Source: Mixophyes australis (taxonomy: Eukaryota > Chordata > Amphibia > Anura > Limnodynastidae). Taken from it: 64,000 bases of DNA. The notes below the pieces were generated by a model that saw only the letters and a list, made by a program, of their open reading frames with translations, did not search any database and was not told where the DNA came from. Below, one piece after another: positions 13,500 to 27,769 of the stretch; position 1 is the first letter of the stretch; each line of letters begins with the position of its first letter. The stretch lies in NCBI GenBank assembly GCA_036250195.1, contig JAVHZZ010000006.1, forward strand, positions 165,498,424 through 165,562,423, in the 5' to 3' direction. The position numbers and the translations under genes were made by a program.

Positions 13500-16400
13500 A
13501 TAGCATATAAAATGAGACTCCTTGGTTTATTTATCTAATCCTGTATAGCAATTCTATACAACCAAAGCTACTGCAAGTAACGGAAATTGTTTCAGACAGT
13601 AATGATCTTAAATGAGTATAGTACAGAATGCAATGCACACTTGCATCTAAACAGGGCCACATGTAAATATGTATTTTATACACAGTCACCTTATCCAGCC
13701 AAAAGGTGGAACATTATTTTGTGTAGAACACTTTCACATACACTGTGGTTATTCAGATTTACTTCTATGTTCAAAAATTCCAATGCACAAAATAATGGTG
13801 CAAATTATAAAAGTTGTAGACAGACTTCCCCCTACAAAAAAAATATCTATTTATTTTATAGATTACAGAATTATTTTGTGAAAGAAAAAGAAATGTATTC
13901 ACCTAATGTACTGAAATGAAGGTGAACATTTGGTATGAAAAAGGAAAATATAATTTGTCTTCATGAATCATTGGACAACGGGACAGTAATATAAAAGGTA
14001 TAGTAGAGGGCAGTTATGAATCTTGGTGCAAAGGAAACATTAGGGTTCCCACAGCAACCACATATTGCCTGCTTTGTACCAGTTTTTACAAATTTATTAC
14101 AACCCCACACTGGAAAATTTATTTTAAAAAACAACTCAACTTAGTCTGGAGCCAGCACATACAAGGCCACAAATTTACAAGGGCAGCAACACATGGTCCG
14201 CCATACTGTGGAAACAGAATGTTGAGGCTAGGTACAGAACAAAAGAGCAAAATAGTATCCTGTCCTCACAAGAGAAAACTGACCAAATGATTATTCAAGA
14301 TAGACGCACCCAACAAACCCATTTGGTAGTTGGGTAAGTACTGGTGGCACAAGGACAACAGATAACTGCATTTTAGGACAACTCTGCGTCCTAACTACCA
14401 CATAATCCCCTTCTTACAAATATAAGACTTAAAAAGTTGTGAAAACAGTGGGAAATTACAATGTGGTACCAAGAAGTGTCATCACACAATTTAAATTTTA
14501 AAAGCTTTACCAAGTTTTCTTGCCATATAATTAAATCATTTAAGAACTCAATGAAAGGCTTGAAATATTGCCCTTAATCAAATGGCACATGCATGGACAG
14601 TTGCGCTTTGCTTCATTTTTAGATCCAAACCTATGATAGACCTCATCAATGATGATAGATGCGTTTCTGTGAATCTCACAGCACAATTTCATAAATTCAT
14701 CTGAAATCATCCATCCACTGATGCATACATTCCAAAAACAGGCATTGTAGACAAGATCCAACTTCTAGTGTGTGAATCCATTGCACATATATCATGATAG
14801 GCGAGTTTATGAAACCAAATGTTTAACGGCACAAACACAACATATCTGAAATCATTTACATCATACCATCATTTTATATAATGGTTTGACATGTAAGAGC
14901 TCAGTTTCAATGCAGGAAGAGATGCAGCATAATTTTCAGAGACATAGACAGCCCTGAGTGCAGCTTCAAAGGCATCATCCCATGAAGATAATGATATTGT
15001 GTTCTTATAAGTTACATACACACCTCAGAACACATATGACAATAGTGCTTATGTATATGAGCCCCGAGTGCAAATAAGTCTAGTAGTAGGAATGTCCTGC
15101 AACTACATTCAGACATCAGTGGTAACATTCTGTAACAATTTGTCTACTACAAACACAGTAAACTTTGTAGTTGCACAAACACTTTCACTCTGCAATACCT
15201 ATACAAGACTACCCAGCCCAACATTCCACTTTTGGTGATTAACTGTACAGGTACCATCATCTGGTGTCACGAGTACCAGTGTGGAATTTGTTTTCCTTGC
15301 CCACCAAATACGTATAATTTTGTGGATTGATAAAACAATATTACATTACTCTTTCTAGGGTGCAGATTTGCCTTGCAGGAAAGTGAAAGCAGTAAAACCT
15401 TCATAAGAGTACAACGGTTTAAAACAGAATGCATTTCTTTGCCATGACAACCCACTTCCCATGAATTAGGAATGACACGTTTAGTAAGCTATGCTATTCA
15501 GGCTTTTAAGGGTACCCATCACCAATATTCAGCCTATCAAGTAACATTACTGTGACAAAAATTAACAAGAAATATTGGTTCACCACATAAAATGGCTGCC
15601 TCCACCATGAGTGGGCAACAGGTACTCTTTAAAGCAAAAGATCATGCTGGAAATGGCAACATGTATATGAAAGGTTGTCAGCCATTAAATTAACGGCAGC
15701 ATTAGGATGGCAATTGTGAAATATTCTCTTAGAACTTTTATGCCTCAACTCTCACATTAGTGAATAGTGCAACACTACTGTGAATCAGAGCCTTACTATT
15801 GGTTTGTGTACAGGGGGCTAAAAATCTTCAAAAAAATGCAACACCGAGACAATAAAGTCATTAGAGGATCTGTATTTTTTTTTTTATACACAAGTTACGG
15901 ATAAGCTAAGAGGAATTACAAACAAGTAAGAGTAAAGAAAGAATTTTCTATTACACATCAACATAAGCTGGATAGACACCTATGTCATTATCATGCAGAC
16001 CAAACCATTCACTACAGGTCATATTATTGCAAGATTGTGGACGCTCCCATGATCGTATTTTACTGCACAAAAACACTGTTGATTTAACATTAAAAAAGGC
16101 TTAAAACTGATGCAAGCATAATATCCAAGAACTACACTGTACACAAAAACATAGCTGCGGAAGTACAGCAAGCTTTAATAAAAGACCTCTCAATCAGCTC
16201 AAAACCCTTCCTGTTCATTTTCAACCCAATATTGCCTGTTACTTTAGAAGGCAACAAAGCTTCAGCAGTTAATCCAGTTTAACAACTTAAGCAATGGAAG
16301 CTCACAAAGATATGTCAAGAGTTACGCTACAGTCTGAAGTGAAGGAATAAGGGGAAAGGGGGAGGGGGTTAAACAAAAAAAAAAAAAAAACTCCCAGAAG

Positions 16401-16936
16401 TGTTGCAAACAGGTGTAATAAGACCCCTAGCATTTTGTGAAAATTTTGGGTTAGGAGTAGAGGTAGTTTATTCATCTTACAAACTAGTTGGAGTTTTGGT
16501 TAGGATAATCATTAAGTCGCTTATGCCAGAGACTTAAAATGTTAGGTTGCATCAATTTAGCAATTTGGGGACATCAAAACCAGCTAGGTTTATAGGTACT
16601 ACAAGATCAATAAAAGGAAAACAAATAAAGCAATTATCGTGGAGGAATAGAACTTTGAGATTTGCTCATTGTTGGCAGTTTTGCAAGTTAGCCATCTTTT
16701 GTTAAAAGGTGACAAGTCACCAAGATACCTGTTAGTAGTGTAACATTAGTAGCATATTAGCACAATTATTAAAACATAAAATAAGCTAGCTGTATGCAAG
16801 GTAACAATGTACCAATTACACTTGAAGGGGGAACTAAATAAGTTACAAGCTAGTAGTGTATTTCATAGCAGTAGCTGCAGAGAGAGTAACAAGCAAAGTA
16901 GTTATTTAAAAGTGAATGAGGTTACCAAGTTAAGGG
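13500..16936. other. No recognisable feature within intron 1
   Basis: AT-rich sequence with small A- and T-runs, including a run at about 16375-16390. I see no exon signature, LINE frame or inverted-end element. The open frames here are short and lack similarity to families I know. Confidence 0.6.
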
Positions 16937-17180
16937 GCCTATTTAGGATGCCCTAACCCATGTGGAAACTGCTTTATCTGCATGGTTTAGGCATTTTAAG
17001 TAAATTGCTAATTTAGGAAAAGCCTAACGCAGAAGATATCAGAGGCAAAGTACCACATTAAACCACAGATTCAATAATACTCAATAGGGACTGCAGTCTG
17101 GACAATTTTATCAAGCACCAAACAGCTTCGCTATTCGGAGCTTGACACCAATGGCCAACAACATCCGAAGATGGCGTTAG
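16937..17180. repeat. Possible MITE fragment beginning GGGGCCTATTTAGG
   Basis: The left end matches the GGGGCCTATTTA terminus type seen at 12774. No matching right end was found before the GNAS promoter region. Confidence 0.25.
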
Positions 17181-17430
17181 CCATTCGATCCAATGGGGAG
17201 AGCATTGCAGCAGAGGGATCTTTAGACAGCGCTCCTGGAGGGTTGCTGCTCTCCCCTGCGCTGTTTAACACAAATGGCAACTGCGCATGCGTGACCGTTA
17301 GTCACAACCCAGAGTCTTCCTTAGAAAAAATTCACCACCAAGGCAGCCTCCTATTGGATGCGCTGCCCCGACATGACTTGTATATTACCCAATAATTCTA
17401 AAATAAGTCCATAAGTCTCCAACTGCTGGG

Positions 17431-17450
17431 GACTACTATCCCAGCATCTC
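17431..17450 (+). promoter_or_regulatory. Weak ZNF143/SBS-like site
   Basis: GACTACTATCCCAGCATCTC resembles the ZNF143 site ACTACAATTCCCAGMATGC but has one base fewer between ACTAC and CCCAG. It lies about 240 bp inside GNAS intron 1. It may simply be a repeat-derived fragment. Confidence 0.25.
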
Positions 17451-17502
17451 CATGAGCCTGCATGCATGGGACTTGTAATGTTACCACAGTTACAGAGTCT
17501 CA

Positions 17503-18420
<918 letters not shown>

Positions 18421-19478
18421 TGGGGAATCGGGTAAACTGCAATATTTGTACTGACTTCAGATGGAAAAATTGTTTCCCTCGTCAGGCTTGTTCACGTGTG
18501 AGGTGCTTCTCAGGCATCAATGAATCACAGAAAAGTGTCTTAATACAGGACACATTGAAGTGCATTAGCCAGTTTACATGTTAGCAATTTGAATATTCCA
18601 GCAGTGTGAATGAGTATTACCAAAGTTGCATTGCATGTCCTATGTGTCTTTAGTGCTATCATTAAATGAAATATACTTGGTAATTGCGCTTTGGCGTTGC
18701 TGTAGTCATTTTATGACTCCCATAGTGAATTTCAGAGTGGTCCTGTCCCAGCAATGGAGGGTGGCAGATTTACTTAATGGTTTCAGATGACAGTGCTTTC
18801 AAAGCAATACAATAAAGGTTAGGGGGGGGGGGGGGGGGGAGAAATGAGTAAATTAACAAGTGCTTTCTGAGAGCTTTGAGGTTTTATTGTAAAATGGTCA
18901 TATGTGAGTACTGCTTAATTTTCACGCTGACCAAATAGTATGCATAGATCTTCTATAATTCTCTATGGTAACAGAACTTTTATATTTCTTTACTTGACAG
19001 GTAAAGACCAAAAGAAAAAAAAATGTATTGTGGAAAAATAACTGCATGAGGTAAAGTTACATTCTAAAAATGTATGAAAGGAGGATTCAAATTTAAAGGG
19101 TGTTAAAGTCAATACATGCATTGCAATTAATGATAGGTAACATAAGATATCCACAGAAAGAATGTCTCCCATGCTTTGGATAAATGTAAATTACTCTCAG
19201 TGTCTGAACATACGGGGGAAGAGGGAGCTGGAGGCATTGTGGGGGAGCACCGCCTTATTTACCATCTATCCTGTGATCAGGGAAGTGCCCCCCTGCAAAG
19301 TCACTGTTCAGGCGAGGGACACGGCCAGGTGGATATCAGACGTAGGTTGCGGGTGTGTGGCACTTCATGTGTTAATTAATCATGCTGTAAGAAGACCCCC
19401 GAAACCAGGACCCCCAGTTAAAAGCCCCTTGGTCCTGTGTTCATGGGACGAAGGCGAAGGAGGTTCTCCGGGCAGCTT

Positions 19479-19670
19479 CAAAATAGTATAGTAAATACAG
19501 TGTACATGCAGAGCCCCCCAATAATATAAACTGAGCCCCCCTCCCAATTGTACATACATGAAACCACATTCAGATTAGACGTCAGGATCCGTCTCCACCA
19601 GATATCCATTTCAAACTAGTATAATGTATACAGTGTACATCCCTCCAAAAATATAAACACGGCCCCCCCC
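19479..19670. repeat. Imperfect tandem duplication, period about 133 bp
   Basis: CAAAATAGTATAG... AGTGTACATGCAGAGCCCCCC... AATATAAACTGAGCCCCCC at 19479 recurs as CAAACTAGTATAA... AGTGTACATCCCTCC... AATATAAACACGGCCCCCC at 19612. It is probably a fragment of an interspersed repeat. Confidence 0.6.
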
Positions 19671-19714
19671 ATTGTAAATTTGCGGGAATGTGTCGGGGTG
19701 GGAGGCTCTGTCCC

Positions 19715-19754
19715 CCGGCAATATCCTGGGTTCATGTGCCCGGGATATTGCTGG
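19715..19754. repeat. Hairpin, 12 bp stem
   Basis: CCGGCAATATCC (19715-19726) pairs with GGATATTGCTGG (19743-19754) with one G:T wobble and a 16 nt loop. It could be the core of a palindromic MITE. Confidence 0.6.
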
Positions 19755-21084
19755 GACGGCAATGTGAAAGTGGTTCAACTCTAATAGAGGCCCTATAGTA
19801 CATCTTCATAGGGATGAATGGGACAGGTAAGCTTATTGGTTTCTGTGAACACATGTTTGTTTCACTAATTTTGTAAATAAGCCTTTTCTGTGCACAGACC
19901 AGTCTTTTATTTCTGGCCTTTCACAGAAAAAGGCCAGTTTTTCAGTATTTTTGCTGCTTCGTGTCTACAGAAGTATACATCCTGCCTGAATACATTGCTA
20001 CCATTTATGAGGCATAAATGTGAGCTAGTCTCAATTAAGGATTTGAAGGGTTCAGTTTTAATCGGTCACCTGTAAATCCAGGTCTGCCCCCTTATATATG
20101 TTTTTGAACATTGTTTTTATCCACAGTTTGGCACATGACTCTCAACAATGCAGTATTTACATATGACCAAAGACAAATTATACAGTATATCCAGGCTAAG
20201 AACTTGAATACTTTGAGAACTGCTTAATGTTGTTCATTCAAATGATTTTTATAAATTTCTCTAAACCTGAATATTTGAAGGGTTACAGTAGCTCTATGCT
20301 GTGTGCACATACTAATGTGATAGACTGCACAAAGGGTTAATGGTTGTGAAACAGCAACATATTGGCAGCTCATTTACAGCATAATTTAACAACAGATAAA
20401 TTAGAGCCCAGGAGACCCTCCGCTATAACTGGCAGGTGAATAGGTTTGGAAGGAATTGCAAACACAGCTCCAAGTGAAATTATGTAACCTCCAGGTGTTT
20501 CATTCCAACCCCACAGGATACATGCCACTTACAGTCAAGGGATTTCCTTACGCTGATGTGAGAGAGGCTTTTTAATTTCCACTAGTGCTGCACAGAGCTC
20601 AGAGCAATGGCTTGGGATTTATATTTTGAGTAATTTGTGAGGGAACCGTGAACAATAATTGATAAATGAATATAGTCCCGGCGGGTGGCTGCTTTTTAGA
20701 CTAGAGACTCATTTGTTGAACTATCCATGGAACCTCTGGGCCAGATAGTAAAGAGCGATTTAATAGCAATAACAATCTCTATTGCATCTCACCTTACCAA
20801 TAGCTCCCACAATTTAAATTATGGCTGCAGCAGAGATGGTTTTTACTTCAGAATAAGGTTGCCCAGTCCAACACCAATCCAATATACATGCTGTAAGTAT
20901 ACAGGTGTTATTATACAAGCATGTAACAGGCATCTGAACTATTTTCAATGTAGAATATGAATGGTATGTGCCTTGTTAGTAATGGCTGTCCCACTAATTC
21001 TACCTAAGGGGTTAGATAATGCCAGTCACCTGAGAAACAACTTTGTAATGTACATGTGTATTCATTTCTGTGTACATACTTTCG

Positions 21085-21770
21085 TCGATCCATGTTGAAC
21101 AGGGACCATTTTGATATTGTGAAGGTAAAGCGCTTCAGAGTTTTCAGAGTGTTTAAAGATCCGAAGGCTGTTGGAAAGTCTGATCGGGGGGTTGTAGGGA
21201 ATTCCACATGTGAGAAGCAGCACAGGAGAAGTCCTGTAGGCGGGAGCAGGAGGTAATTGCCACAGATGAGGCGCAGGTCAGAGGTAGATCTAAGTGGGTG
21301 AGAGGGAGAGTATTTTGAGATGACATTTTAGATGTATGAAGGGGTGGTGTTGATGACAGCTTTGAAGGTAAGGGGGTAGTCATTTTAATTGTATTCTGGA
21401 GGACATGGGGAGTATGTGTAGGTGTTGCAGATGTAGAGTAGCGAGAGAAGAAGATCAGTCTTGCTGTGGTATTTACATATTTACAATGGATTAAGAAAAT
21501 AGATGGGTGTGGGGAATGCCAGAAAGAGGAGGTTGCAGTAGTCAAAGCAGGAGATTATTAAGAGAGGAGGTAAGAGTTTGGTAGCATTTTGGGTAAGAAA
21601 AGGGCGTATTCTGGCAATATTTGAAAGGTGGAAGCGACAGGACTGGGAAAGAGACTGGATATGAGGAATAAAGCAGAAGGCACAGTCAAGCGTGACAGCA
21701 AGAAGGTTTGGGAGCAAATTGTGCTTTTATTGACGTGTGACAGGGTAGCCTTGCTCTGCCATCCTGTCAT
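21085..21770 (-). mobile_element. L2-type LINE fragment (RT C-terminal half)
   Basis: The minus strand carries, over two frames, the conserved L2-clade blocks: a FHLSNIARIRPFLT block, then ISCFDYCNLLF, a 'NTTARLI' block, PLPSKLSS/LTFKA and a SHMWNSLQPPDQ-type end before the stop. The order and spacing match the thumb and C-terminal domain of L2 reverse transcriptase. Frameshifts and stops break it. No endonuclease part is present, so it is 5'-truncated. Confidence 0.75.
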
Positions 21771-22437
21771 TCTTTTGTCAGTTTATCTGTGATTTTTCTC
21801 TATACGGTCAGTAACCTGTTATTATTGACCACTGCTAATGGCGTTACTTGACCACCAGACACTTACGACTGTAAGTACCAACTGCACACCAGTTGTAGGA
21901 GAGTAGTCGCCGATTGCTTACTTTGAATCAGGACTGCTGGGTAGGAGGTAGAGCATTAAGTCAGGGCGCTGGGTTCAATACAGGACAGCTGGGAAATAGA
22001 TTAGAATTTTAGCTCTTATCTGTAGGTCACATGATTACAGCAAATAATGGCCATCATGTTAGATTTTGTAAGCAGAATGGTGTTTATTGTACATAAGTGG
22101 TCCTTACAAGGACTGTTACATATCCCTCTGAGGTGGGAATGATCACCCAGATGAATTACAAGGAGGTACACCCAGAATACTGCAACATGCACTCTTTTTA
22201 TATAATCTCCACCCCTGCCATACATTCAAATAAGCACTTGAAAAACTAGTGGATGTTTTGAGCAGGGTGACCAATCTAGAAGGGAATAGTCTCTACTGGG
22301 CCAACCAATCAGAACTGGATTTGACTGGACCAATGGACAAAGGATTTAGGCTCATCTGCATCTCATTTCTTCCCTGGCTATCCTTGAATACAGACCTCAT
22401 TTCGTGATGTCAGGGGAGCTTTTAGCAGAGTTTTACA

Positions 22438-22660
22438 GGCTCATGTAGAGTTGGATGCATTTTACGTAAAAAAATCATTTAAGTGTATATGCAGAGCTGC
22501 ACGTGACTTAAGGTATGTGCGACTCCACATACTACCTTAAAAGTGTCTAGTGCGTGCAGATACATTTAAAGAGTATTAAGTCCATCATCAAGCAGTAGAG
22601 ATGCCAGTCAGCATCATCAAGCTGATGATGATGACTGGCATTTTAATGTTGAAAAAAAAT
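22438..22660. repeat. Dispersed repeat, 'CTCATGTAGAGTTGGATGC' family, copy 1
   Basis: GCTCATGTAGAGTTGGATGC followed by ATTTTACGTAAAAAA recurs at 37990 with one change. Both copies then diverge but keep the order of a CTGCA(C/T)G block, an ACATTTAAAG / ACATTCAAAG block and a hairpin-forming segment. Here the hairpin is at 22601-22641. It is probably a non-autonomous DNA transposon. Confidence 0.6.
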
Positions 22661-22734
22661 AAAAATCTAAATTAACCCCTGAAGTGCCAAGAACAAGTGG
22701 GACTCATTCTCCACATATAGCCCTAAAGAGTTAA

Positions 22735-23320
22735 GGCCGAGCGTGAGGACACTGGGGTTGGTACTGTGATACTGTGTATCCTCTAGATACCCGGTTCACA
22801 GGTAAGGAGACAGGAAAAAGATAACAATCCCTTTTATTAAACAAAGTGCTCACACTTAGTAAAATACAACAGTGCTCCCCAAGGAGAAACGTGTTTCCCC
22901 ACCAAAATTAACAAGTGCCATATAATCACCAGTGCAAGTAAATTATCCAACAAAGTCCCACTCAGGTTACCTCCTCAACACAGAGTCCTAGCAGGCACAA
23001 AGTCCCGACTAGAACAGTCCACAAAGTCCAAGTGGACCAAAGATTCTGTTCTGTAGGTAGGTCCATGTACCTTAAGGATTCCGGTCAACTCTCCACCAGC
23101 TTAGTGGGACCCTGGGTATTAGTATCCCTGCCGATGCAGCCTCACTAATTCCCCAGAATCTACGAGTGTCTCCCGATGGAGTGGTGACAGAATGAGTCCT
23201 AGAGGTACACTGCCCGATCTGTCTGAAGAAGCTCCTACTATGCAATAATTTCTCCCGCCCTGGGCGTTTTATGTTATGTAAAGTGGTGGAAATAACTGGA
23301 GTAGGCGTGTCTTTAACTTA
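22735..23320 (-). repeat. Unclassified repeat, possibly an LTR on the minus strand
   Basis: The block is richer in GC than its surroundings and contains CCCTTTTATTAAACAAAG, which in reverse gives an ATAAAAGGG poly(A)-signal-like motif. I find no paired copy or target duplication. Confidence 0.25.
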
Positions 23321-24524
23321 GGTGCTCAGCCCATGGTGCAAATAACTGTACTGCTGATCTTCAGCAAGGACCTTTGCAGTGTTCAAAATAAGGTTTAATA
23401 GCAAGCATCCTTAGAAACTTCTCTGCATGACTTCACAAAGTATGGGCCCCATGGACCTCCTTTCATATCCAACTTCTTTATAATCTCTAAGTAAAAGTTT
23501 GGTCCCTGTCTTTCTGCAGCACTAATCAACTCCCCTGTATTCCAGTGCCTTATATCTAGACAATCTTCTTCATGGCTCCCTCCCACGTTGTCCTCAACCC
23601 TGTTCCCAAGTCCACCTGATTCTAAACTTGTCTGCTCTTCCCATATCATTACTAAAACCTGTATCACCAGCTTTTGTTTATTTTCGTGTTTTGTATTTTA
23701 GTCACAGATTGTCTGGTTATATGTTTGTTTATTTTACTAGACTTTAACCTTTGCAATTCACAAGGCTTTCAATAAATGGTAATATAAAAAAAAGCGGTTA
23801 AATAAATAAAACGCCATGACCCCATCCCTCAAGAGTTATCAAATCTTCATCATAGCCTCGGCAGGTTGCCACTGTTGCCGTGAAAGCTGCAGCCAGCACC
23901 AGACTATAACAATGTGTATTCTCCCATTTGGCTAAAAATCTGGAAGAAAGAAAAGTGCGCCCTGTGTATTTAGGCAATGGGATTGGTAGAGTCTTCATTT
24001 AAATAATGTATTATTTCTGTTTGTTTTTCTTTATTTTCTTTTTTTTTTTTTTACAGTATTGTTTTATGTGTCACTGCAGGCCTACTACTGCTACAAGGGC
24101 ATGCTGGGACCAGTAGTGTCACATACAAAAATGTTTTTTTCTTACTTTAACACTTATTAACCCAAACATCCACCAAGACTAGTGTGGGAAGGAGCTTGAG
24201 TGATTTCAGCATGGAGCTGTTTTTTCCTGGGGAGGCTGCTTTTTTTTCTTCCCGTAGGCCCTACGGGTGGGCAATTAATTTCTTTTGGTAACGGTAATAC
24301 TTACCTTTTTACTGTCTTCTTCCATACTCTTCTGTGCTCTCCTCCGGCGCTGCTGTGAATGCGGCGGGAGAGGTGTATGGACAGTGCGCACTTCCTCCCT
24401 ACGCAGCAGCGCAGGGGATTACGCTGTATCCGGCCCCGGCATGATCTGATGCTCTGGAAGGGACGCGCATCGCCGACCAGCTCCGTATCCCTTCCAGAAC
24501 CTGTGACTGGCAGCAAAATTAATT

Positions 24525-24609
24525 AAATCTCCTGGGCAGACCCGGCGGGCCGGATTCGGAAGGCTGGCGGGCCGTATGTGGCCCGTGGGCCGGAGTTTGC
24601 CCAGGTCTG
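24525..24609 (-). mobile_element. hAT-type transposon end
   Basis: On the minus strand the sequence begins CAGACCTGGGCAAACTCCGG and continues through GGCCCACGGGCC and CGGCCCGCC blocks. This is the CpG-rich terminus typical of hAT/Charlie-like elements (CAG... GGCCCG). The CpG-rich block at 24330-24500 may be internal sequence of the same element. The other terminus was not located. Confidence 0.5.
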
Positions 24610-26218
24610 CCGTAGGGAATGCAGCCTAGTGCTGACCAGACTGGGGCTGTGTCCCACTTTAACAGGAGAACCCCAATCTGCAAGTTTTACAGTTGTAAAT
24701 GTCACAGTGGACACATGTTGGAGCTTGCACACTGGTAGAGAGAAGAATTTCTGTAACTGTATTACTTGCTTCCATTTTTTAGGAATATATTAATTTTGGG
24801 GTTACTTTTTTGAGGTATGTTGTGTTTATATTGAAATGCATTCCGATGCCTGCAGGACTTTCCTTACCTCTCCTTAATTGACCTTAGTTGGTTTATCAGG
24901 TTTAAGGTGACCATAATTTCCATAGTAAAAATATTGCTTATCAATGGAAGATTTTGTGCCTTATCCATGTTTTTTTAATAATAACTCAATAGTACCTATT
25001 TTATTGTTCTTTGTGCTGTATGTATGTTATTTTAAATCTTATTTTTCACTTTGTCTGTTTGCTAGGTCAATTCACATTATCTATTTTTATTCTGCTTGTC
25101 TGGACAACTGCCCAGCAACACTACTCACTTGCTTAGTGCCACATCTTTTAACTTTACCCTTGGAACAAATTAATGTAAAACCAACCTGCTTCATCTAATA
25201 GAGTGTGCAGAGTAAGGGTCTGCCCCACAAAAGCATTTTTGTAAAATTCATTATTATAAAAACACACAATTTATAATAACATTATTTGAAAACCATTGTT
25301 TTCAACTTTTCTGCTGCCTTCTGGTAGGAAAATAAGTAGATATTGATAATACAGCTGCCCCTTTAGTGGATCCATCCTGAACGAAACTTATCCCATCATG
25401 TATGGCAAATAGTTGAGCTAATCCCTAGATACCATCCATGTAACCAAGTGCGCACTTAGGGAAGTTTCCAGTTGCCTGGAAACCCCCTCTGTCCACCCCA
25501 TTTCTTGGCCGGACCTTTGAAATCTTCCTGGTGGCTGAACCGACCACCTTACCTTATGTAGCCATGGATCCTACTGATCTCTTTCTGTCCATCTTTCTCC
25601 TTCTCTTCCCCAATGACATCACACATGGGGCTAGGATATTCTTACTCATTTACTTAGATTTCTATAATAAATAATGATTTTTAATTCCAGTTTTTCTTAT
25701 TCATACAATTTCCAGATGTTATATGTTATGAATATGAATCCATGCACCAATATGCTTATATGACAAATATTTTTTATTTGTTAACCCTTAAATTAATAAA
25801 TGGGCCCCTTTGTCCTTTAAAGCTAGACTGCCCACCTACTTTAAAATTGTATTGCAATGAGCTCACTTATGCATGAGAATCATGGTGGATGGCAGATTGA
25901 GTTACACAGTTTATCTGGGTTGCTTTCTCGCCGTCAGTAACTGATTGTCACTGCCACTCCTACTGGTCTCACCTGCCACCAGACACTCACCGACTTGTGA
26001 ATGGTAGGGCTGCCACCACCTGGCTCCTTCACCGGCTTCTGGGTGGGGCTAGAACACGAGCATGGACCCTGACACACTGCGCATGCACCAACGGCAGTAC
26101 ATACAGACAGTGCACGCGCTTGTCCCAGAGTGTGCACTGCAATACTGACGAACTGCACATGTGCCGTCACATCAAGTCGGCACATACACATTGGGGTTTA
26201 TGATCAGATATCATCACC

Positions 26219-26310
26219 ATTGGCTAACGTAACGTACAGCGTCCACGTGTGGTGACCACACACACCTGGTCGCTGGGGAGGCTGGGAGTTTCTGGGTCTG
26301 GACTATAAAA
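26219..26310 (+). promoter_or_regulatory. Promoter-like CCAAT plus TATA pair
   Basis: An ATTGG box (inverted CCAAT) at 26219-26223 and TATAAAA at 26304-26310 are about 85 bp apart, with a CACGTGTGGT block between. Downstream is CT-rich sequence with repeated CTACAGAA units (26382-26470). No open frame follows, so an LTR or retroelement promoter is more likely than a host gene. Confidence 0.4.
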
Positions 26311-26874
26311 GCCAGACCTGGGACTCCCATCCTCCCCCCTCTGCTGTCTGCCTACCCCTGGACAACGAGCATCTCCCTGCACTACAGAATAGTTCCCTAT
26401 GCTACAGAAAGGATTGGATCCAGGATACAGGGATCTTCCTGGACTACAGAAAATCCACTACACTACAGAAAGCAATTATATATATATATATTTATATATA
26501 GATAAGTAACTCTTGTCCCAACTATTTACAATACTGATGTAACTATTTATCTGATCTTACTATTAGTCTAGCTATTCCTGAATAGTTAAATCAATATTAT
26601 AAATACTAAATCTTATTAGAAATACATGTGTAGAGAAAATTGTGTAAAGATAGTATAAAGGTAAATATTATAGGGAATAAAAGGTGGTGAACATAGGGTT
26701 TATTTCATATTGATATTGTCATACTGGCTTTAGTGTTATTTAGCGTGGTGAAGGGACTGAACAAGGCAACGTTATTTAAGGAAGAGTGTATAGAAGTGCG
26801 AGTGTATCTAAAAACAGAATAAGAAGATAGCATGCGCAATGAAGGCGTAATGTGGGTTCTTTTCAGTTGGCCAC

Positions 26875-27330
26875 TCTCAGATGAAAAGGCTTAATTAGCA
26901 TGGGATTTCCTTTCTTCAGAAAAAATACAAAATCAAGTTTCCTCCAACATGGTATACTACCTCATAAATCAATACATGAACAATATGAAAATAAATATCG
27001 TACATTTACACTCCCAGCGCCGGGACTTTACCATTTTGGTGCTGCGCGTTAGTTACTAACCAGTGCCACAGTGTCCGTACATTAAATATATACATTTAAA
27101 TGAATAAAGATCTGACACATGCAGCTCTTAGCGCCAGTGAATTAATCCCTCTGGCACCAGGTATTAACCCTTCCAGCACCGTAGCACTTTCCAAGATGGC
27201 CAAATCTCTGGATCCGACCACAATATATGTACAAACCAATGAAACAAACAGCTCAATTACAAAGTAATTCCTCCCTATTAAAGCTAAACCTAAATATTTG
27301 GGAATGGCAGATGAATACACAATAGTCTCT
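26875..27330 (+). repeat. Dispersed repeat, copy 1 (partner at 52650-53035)
   Basis: Shared blocks with the reverse complement of 52650-53035 include TTCCTTTCTTCAGAA, TTTCCTCCA, CATTTACACTCC, GCCGGGACTTTACC / ACCGGGACTTAACC, GGTTACTAACC-type and ATATACATTTAAATGAATAAA. The unit contains CGC-rich islands in AT-rich DNA. The family is unknown to me. Confidence 0.65.
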
Positions 27331-27769
27331 ACATTTATATCGAAACTACATTTGCTTGAAAATAGTGTGTGGAGGAGAGTCTATTATTTATGAAAAACTG
27401 GAATATAAAACAATTCATTACATCTGACACAATAGAGTTTCACAGCAAAAATGCATATGCTAGGGAATTAAATGGTTCTAACAAAGCCTGAATGATCATG
27501 GACTATGTTCCCTCTCCTGTTGTGAAATCTGATGCCAGCGTGGACATCAGGAGAGGAAGTGATGCTATATCAGCTAATGATAACCAAGATTGATAGATAC
27601 TCTACTGTTTCATGATATCCTGGCCTGACTACCTACAGGGTGGAACATGGTCTCATGTAATGCCAGCACCCGGCGTCTGCAACTGATTTACACAGAAACC
27701 CAAGCATTGCCTTACAAGCCATTGTTCTACAGTATTGAAGTTTTGGTGGCTCTCAGCGAGACTCTGCAT

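Larger units (their letters stand above)
18421..21084. other. Intergenic stretch with simple repeats and small duplications
   Basis: Upstream of the GNAS promoter I see an 18 bp G-run (18822-18839), an imperfect tandem duplication at about 19479-19670, a hairpin at 19715-19754 and otherwise no recognisable gene. The largest open frame (19162-19491) lies over the duplicated, CCCCC-rich repeat and shows no domain. Confidence 0.6.

Noticed and set aside
22870..22910. GAGAAACGTGTTTCC as a further hammerhead remnant
   Set aside because: Contains GAAAC but no CUGANGA box, stem II or proper self-complementary stem III. The palindrome alone is not enough.
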